DNA from: Streptomyces dengpaensis
Lineage (GTDB): Bacteria; Actinomycetota; Actinomycetes; Streptomycetales; Streptomycetaceae
Reading direction: 5' to 3'
Assembly: GCF_002946835.1 (NCBI RefSeq)
Contig: NZ_CP026652.1
Coordinates: 62,001 to 126,000, forward strand
Length of the DNA stretch: 64,000 bases
A program made the translations under genes and the position numbers. The first letter of the stretch is position 1. The number at the start of each line of letters is the position of its first letter. Positions 36,436-45,546 of the stretch are shown here, in pieces. The notes beneath the pieces are model-generated. The model was given only the letters and a program-made list of their open reading frames with translations. It was not told where the DNA came from and ran no database searches.

Positions 36436-37644
36436 CTATGCTCCCACTCCTGAAGACGGCGTCGAAGGCCCGAGTGCGGCGGCTGTCGCGGTCGCACAGC
36501 AGGTCTCTCCTCGGCCTTCCGCGGCCTCGCCCGGGAAGCTCCCGTAGCGCAGTCCGCCGTGCGAGTGCGTGGGCCAGACCGGCCACTGCCGCTTCCAGCG
36601 GGCGATTTCCGAGGACGGCAGGATCTGCAGCCAGCGCGGGTCTCGGGCGCTGCGGTCGGCGAGCGTCTTCTCCTTGACCATGGAGTCGTACTGGTCGAGG
36701 GAGTCCTCGAGGGTGTTGGCGTTGGGCACGATCTCGTGGCCGAAGAACCGCGCGTGCCGCCTGACCCCGGGGATCCGGGAGAGCTCGGGCTGCCAGTTGT
36801 CGGCCGCCACACCGTTCTCCGAGGAGACCCAGATGCCGTCGGGGGTGTTGAGCACGAGCGAGTGGTTGCCGTCGGTGTGGCCGGGCGTCCACAGCAGGCT
36901 CACGCCGACGCCGAGTTCCACGTCTGCGTCGAAGGCGGCGACGCGGTCCTCGGGCACACCATCCATGCCGCCGTCGACGTACCAGGCCCACTGCATCGGG
37001 TGCGGCGAGGCGAAGGTGCCCAGCTCCTTGCGGTGCACCAGCAGGGATGCGCGGGGGAACAGCGGCTCGGGCGGGGTCGCCTGTCCGGGGAGGGGCTTGG
37101 AGCTGCCCATGATCAGCCGGACGTCCTGAACGTGCAGGTGGTCGAAGCTGACGTAGTCGACGTCCTCCGGACGCAGACCGCACAGGGGCAGCACCTCCTC
37201 GGGCTCGTGGTAATAGCGGGTGAACACCCGGTCGCTGAGGAAGTCACCTGCCAGGCGCTTGAGTTGGGCGTAGAAGGGGGCGGTGCTCGACCCGGCGGCG
37301 ACGGTGGGTTCCCAGACCAGGGTCCTGGGCACTCCGTCGAAGCCGTCGAAGTGCACGACCAGTACCCGGTTGACGATGTTGACGAACGGGTTCGGACCGA
37401 TCGCGGCGCCGTGGAAGGCGTACCGGGTGGGGTACGGCGCGGCCGCGATGTCGAAGCTGCGCACCGCGTGGATCCGGCCCTGGCCGCGGAAGCGCTCGCG
37501 ATAGGCGAGGGCGGCCTCGCGCACGGCCTGGAGCCGGTCGCCCCGTGGCCACACCTCGTGCACGCCCTCGAATTCCGGGATCGTGCGCATGCCTGCGCTG
37601 ACGGTGTCACCAGGCGGTGGCTGCTCGGTTCCGGGCGCGCTCAT
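36436..37644 (-). CDS. MBL-fold metallo-hydrolase
   Basis: 402 residues from ATG 37644. Metal motifs: FDHLHVQDVR (HxHxD-type, about residue 150) and LLWTPGHTDGNHSLVL (third His, about residue 240). The last 40 residues after THSHGGLRYGSFPGE look unrelated to the family and may be a frameshifted tail from the neighbouring decay. The start overlaps the SDR stop by 4 nt. Together with the SDR and the CoA-transferase remnant it suggests a catabolic operon for a lactone, ester or beta-keto acid. Confidence 0.75.
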   Translation of the reverse strand: MSAPGTEQPPPGDTVSAGMRTIPEFEGVHEVWPRGDRLQAVREAALAYRERFRGQGRIHAVRSFDIAAAPYPTRYAFHGAAIGPNPFVNIVNRVLVVHFDGFDGVPRTLVWEPTVAAGSSTAPFYAQLKRLAGDFLSDRVFTRYYHEPEEVLPLCGLRPEDVDYVSFDHLHVQDVRLIMGSSKPLPGQATPPEPLFPRASLLVHRKELGTFASPHPMQWAWYVDGGMDGVPEDRVAAFDADVELGVGVSLLWTPGHTDGNHSLVLNTPDGIWVSSENGVAADNWQPELSRIPGVRRHARFFGHEIVPNANTLEDSLDQYDSMVKEKTLADRSARDPRWLQILPSSEIARWKRQWPVWPTHSHGGLRYGSFPGEAAEGRGETCCATATAAALGPSTPSSGVGA

Positions 37645-38579
37645 CGTTCCGTCCTTTCCGTGGTTTGTGGGGCGGCGCCGCCGGTTTGTGTCGCGGTGCC
37701 GCCGCTGTCGCGCTCGTAGGCGGCGCGTACCGACGGGTCCGTGAGCGCGGCCAGCTGGTCGGGCACGACCAACCGCAGCCACCCCGCCCGGGCCTTGGCC
37801 GGCAGCAGCGCGGAGACCCACGGGACCAGACCGATGTGCCGCGGTACGAACACCTCGGGCCGGGGGCGGAGGACCACGCTCAGGACCGTTCGGGCGACGT
37901 CCTGCGGGGTCAGACGGCGGGTGGGGCCGGCGCTGGTGCCGACCGCCAGCTCGGTGTCCACGACACCGGGCATGACAAGGGAGACCTGGACACCGCTGCC
38001 GCGCAGTTCGGCCCGCACCGCGGAGCTGTAGCCGTGGACGGCGTGCTTGGTGGCGGCGTAGGTGGCCTCGCCCATGGGGGTCACTTTGCTGGCCGCGGAC
38101 GCGATATTGACGATGTGTCCGCTGCCGCGGGCGCGCATCCGGGGCGCCGCGAGCTTCATCCCGCGCAGCACCCCGTGCACGTTCACGTCGAACTGGCGGA
38201 CCGCGGTCTGCTCGCCCTCGTCCGCGAACGGCCCGACCCACATGATCCCGGCGTTGTTGACCAGTACGTCCACGGGCCCGAACCGCTCTTCCGCCCGGTC
38301 CAGGAAGGCCGCGAACGACGCGGTGTCCGTGACGTCCAGGGCGAAGCCCGCCGCATGGCCGTCCTCGGTGCGGCAGATCTCCTCCGCCGCGGTTCGGGTC
38401 GACGCCTCGTCCAGGTCTCCGAGCGCGACCAGGGCGCCAGCCCCCGCCAGGGTGTCCGCGACGGCCCGGCCGATGCCGCGGCCCGCGCCGGTGACCGCGA
38501 CCACCCGGCCCTCGAGCGGCGATCGGGCCGAGCGGGGCAGCGGTCTTCCCGTCCCACGGCGTACCGACTCGTCTGTCAT
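37641..38579 (-). CDS. Short-chain dehydrogenase/reductase
   Basis: 312 residues from ATG 38579. Classical SDR features: TGAGRGIG cofactor loop (about residues 30-37), NNAGI, and catalytic SAASKVTPMGEATYAATKHA with Ser, Tyr and Lys in the YxxxK arrangement. The C-terminal 50 residues after LLPAKARAGWLRL are typical of the SDR/lipid-type relatives in actinomycetes. Divergent from the TetR gene across a perfect palindrome, so it is probably TetR-regulated. Confidence 0.92.
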   Translation of the reverse strand: MTDESVRRGTGRPLPRSARSPLEGRVVAVTGAGRGIGRAVADTLAGAGALVALGDLDEASTRTAAEEICRTEDGHAAGFALDVTDTASFAAFLDRAEERFGPVDVLVNNAGIMWVGPFADEGEQTAVRQFDVNVHGVLRGMKLAAPRMRARGSGHIVNIASAASKVTPMGEATYAATKHAVHGYSSAVRAELRGSGVQVSLVMPGVVDTELAVGTSAGPTRRLTPQDVARTVLSVVLRPRPEVFVPRHIGLVPWVSALLPAKARAGWLRLVVPDQLAALTDPSVRAAYERDSGGTATQTGGAAPQTTERTER

Positions 38580-38624
38580 GGCTCTCCGTCCTTGCACGCA
38601 TCGTGCGGGCCGCCTGCCAGAACT

Positions 38625-38652
38625 CAATCTGACATGGAGCAGGGTCAGATTG
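38625..38652. promoter_or_regulatory. TetR operator-like palindrome
   Basis: CAATCTGAC (38625-38633) and GTCAGATTG (38644-38652) are a perfect inverted repeat with a 10-bp spacer in the 120-bp gap between the SDR and tetR genes. Size and position fit a TetR dimer site controlling both directions. Confidence 0.7.
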
Positions 38653-38699
38653 ATCGGGCATGCTGTCAAGGAGTCCGACAGGAATGCAGTGAGGTGGGC

Positions 38700-39335
38700 G
38701 TGACGGCACGGGGCGAGGGACGCCGGTACGGGGGCCGTGACGCGGCACAGCGACGCGAGGAGCGGCGAGCACGGCTGATCGCCGCCGGACTGGAGCTGTT
38801 CGGCACCACCGGCTACGCGGCCACGTCGGTGAAGAGCATCTGCCGGGAGGCCGGGCTCACCGAGCGGTACTTCTACGAATCGCTGCGCGACCGGGAGGAT
38901 CTGCTCGCCACGGTCTACGACGAGCTGATCCGCGGGGTCCAGGTGGCGACCTTCGCCGCAGCCGACCAGGCCGGTCCGGAGCTCGAAGCGCAGGTCCGCG
39001 CCGGCCTCGACGTATTCGTCCGCGCGCTGACCGACGATCCGCGCAAGGCCCGCATCGTGCTTATCGAGGTGGTCGGGGTCAGCCCCCGCCTCGAACAGCG
39101 CCGCCACGCGGTCATGCACGAGTTCGCCGACTTCATCGCCGCCGTCGCGCTCCGCCACATGGGGACACGGACGACGCCGAAACTGCCCATGATGGCGATC
39201 GCACTCGTCGGCGGCGTCAACGAACTCCTGGTCGACTGGACGCTCGGCCGCCAGAAAGGCAGCGTCGAGGAGATCGTGGATCTGTGCACCCTGCTGATCG
39301 TCGCCGCGTACGACGCATTGGCCCGTCAAGCCTGA
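38700..39335 (+). CDS. TetR family transcriptional regulator
   Basis: 211 residues from GTG 38700 (an in-frame GTG at 38694 is an alternative). The HTH is residues about 17-65: RRARLIAAGLELFGTTGYAA, TSVKSICREAGLTERYFYES. The C-terminal ligand domain is variable (QVRAGLDVFVRALTDDPRKA). A 572-codon frame upstream is antisense to the SDR and MBL genes. It presumably represses the divergent SDR-MBL operon. Confidence 0.9.
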   Translation: MTARGEGRRYGGRDAAQRREERRARLIAAGLELFGTTGYAATSVKSICREAGLTERYFYESLRDREDLLATVYDELIRGVQVATFAAADQAGPELEAQVRAGLDVFVRALTDDPRKARIVLIEVVGVSPRLEQRRHAVMHEFADFIAAVALRHMGTRTTPKLPMMAIALVGGVNELLVDWTLGRQKGSVEEIVDLCTLLIVAAYDALARQA

Positions 39336-39386
39336 GGACGCCACCCCCGGGGTTCATCGCGACGGGGCCGGGGGCGAGGCCAAGGA

Positions 39387-39470
39387 CACTGCGCCGTCGC
39401 CGGGCCGAGTTGGCCGTGGCCGAGCAGGAATGGATGGAGTGGGCCATGGCCCGCTCGCGGTCGGCGAGGT
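39387..39470 (+). pseudogene. Remnant of the IS-associated HTH-like protein
   Basis: RRRRAELAVAEQEWMEWAMA-RSRS matches AELAVAEREWREWAIARSR of the protein at 9457-10026. Only this coiled-coil segment is left. Confidence 0.5.
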
Positions 39471-39789
39471 GTGACCCCCGATGCGGGCAACGCCGCGCCC
39501 AAGCAGTCCGGATATCGCCGGGCATCGAGGAGCAGGCCGGAAAGACGTCGCCAGCGTCGGCGCGGCGAAGGCGGGCTTTGACAGCGGGCTCCGGCCCCAC
39601 CTGACAGTCAGGGCTGGCTCCACCGGTGTTGGCGGCAACATCATCGAGACCGGCGCCGACTCCTACCGCCTGGCCCATGCCAAGACTCGGCAGGTCGGCG
39701 GCTGACAAGACCGCCTCCGCGATCACGCAGTGGAGGTCCTGTCAGCCCGGACCCGCGCCGATACGGGCCAGGACCTGGTCGGCCAATTC

Positions 39790-40255
39790 CTGCGGGTTTG
39801 GCCATCGAGGTGACAACCCCTCGGACACCACGGCCCTCGTCCCGATGGTGGCGAAGACCCAGCACAACCACCAGGCCGCCGGACTCCCCGGCGACATCCA
39901 ACTCTGGCTCGCCGACAGCGGATACGCCTCCACCGCAGCTTTCGAGGCCCTCGCTGACCTGCCACTGCTGGTCTCGGTCACCAGCGAAGCCCACCAGGCA
40001 GGATTCCCCGCGAAGCGCCAAAACGCGCCCGCCGGCCAGCACGCCATGGCCGCCCGCCTCGCCACCCCGGCCGGTCAAGCCCAGTACCGTCAAGGCAGCG
40101 CCCTGGTCGAACCAGGATTCGCGCAACTCTTCCAGCGGTTCGGCCGCCACCTCAACTACCGCGGCGGCCAAGAGGTCGACACCGAGATCAAGCTCCTCGG
40201 CACAGTCCACAACCTCAACAAGATCCTCAGCCACACAGCCGAAACTCGCTCTTGA
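39790..40255 (+). pseudogene. IS1182-type transposase, C-terminal remnant
   Basis: LVPMVAKTQHNHQAAGLPGD, WLADSGYASTAAFEALADLP and LVEPGFAQLFQRFGRHLNYR followed by VHNLNKIL are the last segments of an IS1182-like DDE transposase, with the conserved ADSGY Asp. The N-terminal DNA-binding part and the first Asp are missing, so it is inactive. Confidence 0.65.
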
Positions 40256-40295
40256 CCATCACCAAGCGGAAGTTGTGCGACAGCCTCCGGCCCGT

Positions 40296-40474
40296 CCGGC
40301 GGCCGCACCCGCGAGCTGAACCGGCAGGGCCATGCAGTGGCCCGCTGCACGATCGAGCGCCTGATGCGTGAGGTCGGCATCGCCGGCGCGGTCCGCGGCA
40401 AGAAGGTCATCACCACCCTCCCGGACCCGGCCGCCGCCCGGGCCCCGGACCGCGTCGACCGCGAGATAGGGCAC
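40296..40474 (+). pseudogene. IS3-type transposase OrfB, short remnant
   Basis: TRELNRQGHAVARCTIERLM, REVGIAGAVRGKKVITTLPD and PDRVDRE are the OrfB segment just before its DDE domain (HTH_21-like plus linker). Start, catalytic residues and end are missing. Confidence 0.6.
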
Positions 40475-40582
40475 ATCCCGCCCGTCGAATACGAAGCCAA
40501 TGCCGTACGCGGCCCTGGGCGCGGGTTCACCAGACCCCCGCGCCGGACAGCCACGACCCGACCAGAAACCCCGGAGGACCCC

Positions 40583-41581
40583 GTGCGGCGACGCACCTTC
40601 GCCGGCTCCGCTCTCGGCCTCGCAGCCGCAGCCGCCCTGCCTCCTGCCCCAGCCCACGGCGCGCTGCGCGTCGGCATGAGCGACGCCGACCGTCTTGAGC
40701 ACGCCTTCCAGCAGCTGATCGCCTCCGACAACGAGCACGGCGCCGCCCTCGACATCCAGACGCGTGCCCTCGCGTTCGCCCACCACGCCATGGAACTCCA
40801 GCAGGTCGGCTCAGCCAGCCAGCGCGTCCGCGCCCGCCTCTACTACCTGGCAGCCGCATTCACCGGCACCGCCCTGTGGGCCGCCATCGACACCAGACAG
40901 ACCGACCGCGCCCAACGCCACCTCGACCGAGCAATGACGCTGGCCAGCCTGTCGGGCAGCGAGGAAATCCGGCTCCGGCTGCTCGGGCACGCCACCCTCC
41001 TCGCCAGCCAGCAGGACAATCCCCACGACGCGGTGGCCGCAGCGCAGGCCGGCCGCGCCTCCTCCATGTGCCGCCGCGACCCCGTGTTCCGTTCCCTGGC
41101 CTCAGCCCGCCTCGCCGGGGTCCTGGCAGCACAAAAGGACCATCGCGGTGTGGAACGTGCCCTCGACAGCGCCCGCGACGCCCTCGCCAAAGCGGACCCG
41201 CACACCCAACGGCCCGCCTGGGTCGGCTTCTACGACCGTGCCGAACTTGAAGGGCTCTCCGCGATCGCGTGCACCAAGCTCGGTCAACACGAGCAGGCAG
41301 AGGCGCACTTCCACCGCACCCTGGCCCAACTACGGCCCGAGTACCGACGCAACCGCACCTACTACCGCACCCAACTGGCCCTTTCGCAGATCAGGCAACG
41401 CGACGTAGAGCACGCCTATGCCACCGCGAGCTCTGTACTGACCCGCGACGGCGATGATTCACTGACCGGGCGATCAGGACGCCTGCTGGACGAGTTCACC
41501 CAGGCTCTGGCGGCCATCGCCCCAGGCAGCCGCTATGCAGCCGACTGGGCCGACCAGCACGCGAACGCCAGGAGGGCATGA
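40583..41581 (+). CDS. TPR-like regulator-type protein lacking an HTH
   Basis: 332 residues from GTG 40583 with GGAGG 5 nt upstream. It begins VRRRTFAGSALGLAAAAALP, the RR-hydrophobic junction seen between HTH and TPR parts of Streptomyces XRE proteins, and continues with helical repeats (ARLYYLAAAFTGTALWAAID, HLDRAMTLASLSGSEEIRLR). The HTH half is not here; upstream are IS remnants, so it may be a truncated regulator that acquired a new start. Its stop overlaps the acetyltransferase start (ATGA). Confidence 0.7.
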   Translation: MRRRTFAGSALGLAAAAALPPAPAHGALRVGMSDADRLEHAFQQLIASDNEHGAALDIQTRALAFAHHAMELQQVGSASQRVRARLYYLAAAFTGTALWAAIDTRQTDRAQRHLDRAMTLASLSGSEEIRLRLLGHATLLASQQDNPHDAVAAAQAGRASSMCRRDPVFRSLASARLAGVLAAQKDHRGVERALDSARDALAKADPHTQRPAWVGFYDRAELEGLSAIACTKLGQHEQAEAHFHRTLAQLRPEYRRNRTYYRTQLALSQIRQRDVEHAYATASSVLTRDGDDSLTGRSGRLLDEFTQALAAIAPGSRYAADWADQHANARRA

Positions 41582-42132
41582 CCATGGACGTCGAGGTCAA
41601 GCACTACACCGCCGAACAGCTCCCCGAGATCCGGCACATCATCCTCGACATTCATGCTGAAGTCCGCCACGGTGACTTCAAGTTGAACAACGACTTCAAC
41701 AGCGTGGAACGGTTCGACGAGCGCCTCGCCCGCTACTCCTCCCGCCCCGGCTTCACCGCAGCGGTCGGCTGGGAAGGCGACGAACCAGTCGGCTTCGCAT
41801 TCGGCATCACGCTCGGCCCGGACAGCACATGGTGGCGCTCGATGACCACGCCGCTGCCCGACGGCTACACCACCGAGGACGGAAAACGCACCGTCGCCCT
41901 CAACGAGATCGTCGTCCGCAAGCCGTGGCGCGGGCGGGGCGTGGCCTGGCAGATCCACGAAGAATGGCTGGCCCGCCGCACCGAGCAGCGCGTCACCCTC
42001 CTGGTGAACCCGGCCGCGGGCAACGGGTCCGTGCAGGCCGTCTACGAGGCGTGGGGCTACCGGACCGTCGGCCAACAGCAGCCGTTCCCCGACAGCCCCG
42101 TCTACGCGTCCATGACCCGCGAACTGGCCTGA
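41578..42132 (+). CDS. GNAT family N-acetyltransferase
   Basis: 184 residues from ATG 41578, overlapping the preceding stop by 4 nt. The acetyl-CoA site is ALNEIVVRKPWRGRGVAWQI (motif A with R-G-R-G, about residues 104-123) and the C-terminal AVYEAWGYRTVGQQQ matches the GNAT B-strand and Tyr. Substrate unknown. The pair TPR protein plus acetyltransferase is common in Streptomyces. Confidence 0.9.
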   Translation: MTMDVEVKHYTAEQLPEIRHIILDIHAEVRHGDFKLNNDFNSVERFDERLARYSSRPGFTAAVGWEGDEPVGFAFGITLGPDSTWWRSMTTPLPDGYTTEDGKRTVALNEIVVRKPWRGRGVAWQIHEEWLARRTEQRVTLLVNPAAGNGSVQAVYEAWGYRTVGQQQPFPDSPVYASMTRELA

Positions 42133-42145
42133 CCCATCCAGACGT

Positions 42146-42484
42146 TCACGCATCGACGGCGGCGCTGAGCGCGCCCACGTCCGGGCGCGGCCCAAAGGCT
42201 CGCAGGCATCGCGGACGCGAGATCGGCCACGCCGCCGCAGCCTCCACCGAGCGGAGCGTGCCTGTGGCCTTGTCGGTGTCCCGGTGGCTGGTCCAACCGC
42301 ACCCGGCGCCGTCGAACACCTCCATGAACTGCACGCCCGCCTCACGGGCCCGGTTGAGGGTGCCCGCGTTGTAGGCGACTGCGGACTTGGCGAGCGTCGC
42401 CGACTCCGCCCATGCATGCACCGGCTCCCAGGCACCGTTGCGGTAGATGACGTACGTCAGTTGGTGCTCGCCGACGTTCCACGC
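42146..42484 (-). pseudogene. Phage minor capsid-like protein, C-terminal remnant
   Basis: The minus frame from 42484 reads AWNVGEHQLTYVIYRNGAWE, AYNAGTLNRAREAGVQFMEV, DGAGCGWTSHRDTDKATGTL and ISRPRCLRAFGPRPDVG, resembling the end of Siphoviridae minor capsid (MuF-like) proteins of actinophages, including the Cys-Trp, Asp and PxCxR pattern. It has no start and is cut exactly at the leader-distal end of CRISPR array 1. Confidence 0.6.
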
Positions 42485-45319
42485 GGCTCACCCCCGCTCG
42501 CGCGGGGAGGACCCCGATCCGGAGTCGTGGGCCGAGGCTGTCGCCGGCTCACCCCCGCCTGCGCGGGGAGGACTCGCAGATGGCCACACCGTTGGGCGCA
42601 GCGACCGGCTCACCCCTGCCTGCGCGGGGAGGACACCTGGTCGATGTAGCGGGTCAGGCCGCCCTGCGGCTCACCCCCGCCTGCGCGGGGAGGACCGCTC
42701 GACCAACGGCCGCTCGGCCACCGCGACTGGCTCACCCCCGCCTGCGCGGGGAGGACTCGTCGTCCGCCGGGCGGTACGGGGCGGTGTACGGCTCACCCCC
42801 GCCTGCGCGGGGAGGACGCCCGCACGTCGTGGGCCCTGGACTCCGGAGGCGGCTCACCCCCGCCTGCGCGGGGAGGACCCGGTTGCCACTGAGTCACAGG
42901 GCGGGACCTCCGGCTCACCCCCGCCTGCGCGGGGAGGACACCGTCGTCCCGATGGAGACGGCCCGAGTCCCCGGCTCACCCCCGCCTGCGCGGGGAGGAC
43001 ATCCGGAGCATGGCGTCCTGATGCTCGTTCAGCGGCTCACCCCCGCCTGCGCGGGGAGGACCGACGGCAGGACGGGCACCGGTACTCGTACTGCGGCTCA
43101 CCCCCGCCTGCGCGGGGAGGACAACGCCCGGCTGCTGCTCCATCAGTCCCGGCACGGCTCACCCCCGCCTGCGCGGGGAGGACCGGTCCACGAGGGTGAA
43201 CATGCTCGCCGCGTACGGCTCACCCCCGCCTGCGCGGGGAGGACGACAACGCGTGCCGCCAATACCCGGCCTTCTTCGGCTCACCCCCGCCTGCGCGGGG
43301 AGGACTCGTTGAGCTTGTTCTTCGCCGACTCCAACGACGGCTCACCCCCGCCTGCGCGGGGAGGACACCACTGAGGAATGCCACCGAAGAGCAAGGGACG
43401 GCTCACCCCCGCCTGCGCGGGGAGGACACGAATCCGCCGAACCGGTTGAGGACGTAGAGCGGCTCACCCCCGCCTGCGCGGGGAGGACGTGACGGGCACC
43501 CAAGGGTGGGACCGCGCGGACGGCTCACCCCCGCCTGCGCGGGGAGGACGCGTGCCGCTGCCGGCCACGTCAGCCCTTCAGCGGCTCACCCCCGCCTGCG
43601 CGGGGAGGACGTGGTGGTGGTGAGGGTGTCCATGGCGGGCTCCGGCTCACCCCCGCCTGCGCGGGGAGGACTTCGGGCTGGACCCGGTCGCCAACTTCAT
43701 GACCGGCTCACCCCCGCCTGCGCGGGGAGGACGATGCTCGTTCCCATCCCCGTGGACCGGTGACCGGCTCACCCCCGCCTGCGCGGGGAGGACCTGAGCG
43801 CAGGTCTCACGGCTGGACGGCTCGGCGGCTCACCCCCGCCTGCGCGGGGAGGACGCCAAGGATGCCGGTATCGAGAACCTGTCCGCCGGCTCACCCCCGC
43901 CTGCGCGGGGAGGACCTCGGAAACCATTCCGACGGAAACGCGAACGGCGGCTCACCCCCGCCTGCGCGGGGAGGACGCCCGGGGGGGGTGATGGCCCCCC
44001 GGGCCTCAGCGGCTCACCCCCGCCTGCGCGGGGAGGACGCGGTGAACGAGAACTTCGGGTGGCTGCGCGATGGCTCACCCCCGCCTGCGCGGGGAGGACG
44101 GCTGCGTCTGCCACTGCGAATACGGGCTCGGCGGCTCACCCCCGCCTGCGCGGGGAGGACTCCGGCATGCGACGGGCCAGCGCGTCGAGCACCGGCTCAC
44201 CCCCGCCTGCGCGGGGAGGACGGGTCGCTGGGCCGCTGCCACCCGTGGTTGATCGGCTCACCCCCGCCTGCGCGGGGAGGACATCCGCTTGCGGGCGATA
44301 CGCCTGAAGTCGTGCGGCTCACCCCCGCCTGCGCGGGGAGGACGATGGGAGAGGGCTCATGAGTCGCATGCAGGGCGGCTCACCCCCGCCTGCGCGGGGA
44401 GGACTGGGCCGCCTCCGCACCGCTACCGACCTACAGCGGCTCACCCCCGCCTGCGCGGGGAGGACGGCATCGCCGCCGCACGCCTCGACGGCCACAGCGG
44501 CTCACCCCCGCCTGCGCGGGGAGGACGAGACCCTGGACCAGTTCACGTGGAACCTCGACGGCTCACCCCCGCCTGCGCGGGGAGGACGTGGATTTTCTCG
44601 CCGACCTCGCGCAATGAAGAGGCTCACCCCCGCCTGCGCGGGGAGGACCCGTGGGCCGCAGACGGCCGGTAGGCGCCCACCGGCTCACCCCCGCCTGCGC
44701 GGGGAGGACAATGCTCCCCCGCTCGCCTTAGGGGGCCCGTGCGGCTCACCCCCGCCTGCGCGGGGAGGACACACACCCCGATGGCCCCGGCCAAGAGGAA
44801 GCCGGCTCACCCCCGCCTGCGCGGGGAGGACCCATGGCGGCGGGCGGCGGAGAGATCAGCAGCCGGCTCACCCCCGCCTGCGCGGGGAGGACGCGTCATG
44901 GCCTACGGGGCGTACCAGTTCGCGCGGCTCACCCCCGCCTGCGCGGGGAGGACGCACTCCGCGGCCACGTAGGCCTCGGATGCGGCGGCTCACCCCCGCC
45001 TGCGCGGGGAGGACCTGTACACCGAGTCGATGTTGTTCAGCGTCAGCGGCTCACCCCCGCCTGCGCGGGGAGGACTGCCAGCCCAACGTGTACTCGGGCA
45101 GGATGAACGGCTCACCCCCGCCTGCGCGGGGAGGACACGCGAGTCACGCGCAGCAGGTAGGGGCGGGCCGGCTCACCCCCGCCTGCGCGGGGAGGACATC
45201 GTCTCGATCCTCATCCTCGGGATCATCGTCGGCTCACCCCCGCCTGCGCGGGGAGGACTTCACGCTGGCCTGGTTGATCAAGCCGGCGTTCGGCTCACCC
45301 CCGCCTGCGCGGGGAGGAC
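42485..45319 (-). CRISPR. Type I-E CRISPR array 1, 47 repeats and 46 spacers
   Basis: A 28-bp repeat (GGCTCACCCCCGCCTGCGCG plus GGGAGGAC on the plus strand, usually preceded by C) recurs at 61-bp steps from 42485 to 45292. One step is 62 bp, at the spacer 43977-44010. In the canonical I-E direction the array reads on the minus strand, so transcription and new spacers start at the right end near cas3. The leftmost repeat has CGCTCGCG instead of CGCCTGCG, the expected degenerate leader-distal end, and the repeat at 42607 has a single T variant. Spacers are 33 bp. Confidence 0.98.
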
Positions 45320-45400
45320 CCTTCGTGACCTGCGGCGTCAGGAAGGCTTTGCGATTACTTGACTACGAATGTTGCGCCGCATTGTGTTGCCTCTGGGTGG
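45320..45400 (-). promoter_or_regulatory. Leader of CRISPR array 1
   Basis: Read toward the array on the minus strand the sequence is more AT-rich than its surroundings (CAAGTAATCGCAAAGCC) and ends GCAGGTCACGAAGG at the first repeat. The leader of array 2 ends GCAGGTCGCGAAGT, so this 14-bp leader-anchoring motif is shared. It overlaps the region upstream of cas3. Confidence 0.75.
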
Positions 45401-45546
45401 CCGCGTTGGTGGCCACACGTTACCGCTGAACACTGTCACGCGTGCTTGCAGTGCAGGCATATCCCGAGCTTTGGGGATGCGTTGTCGGTGGTGGCTGCTA
45501 TCTCTGTATCCGCGGTGATTGTGCCGCAGGGGAGATGGGGGGCCGT

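Noticed and set aside
42447..45429. Long frames across CRISPR array 1 with repeated GSPPPARGG or LTPACAGRT units
   Set aside because: They are translations of the 28-bp repeat in three frames; the 61-bp period shifts frame each unit and no start or ribosome site is credible.
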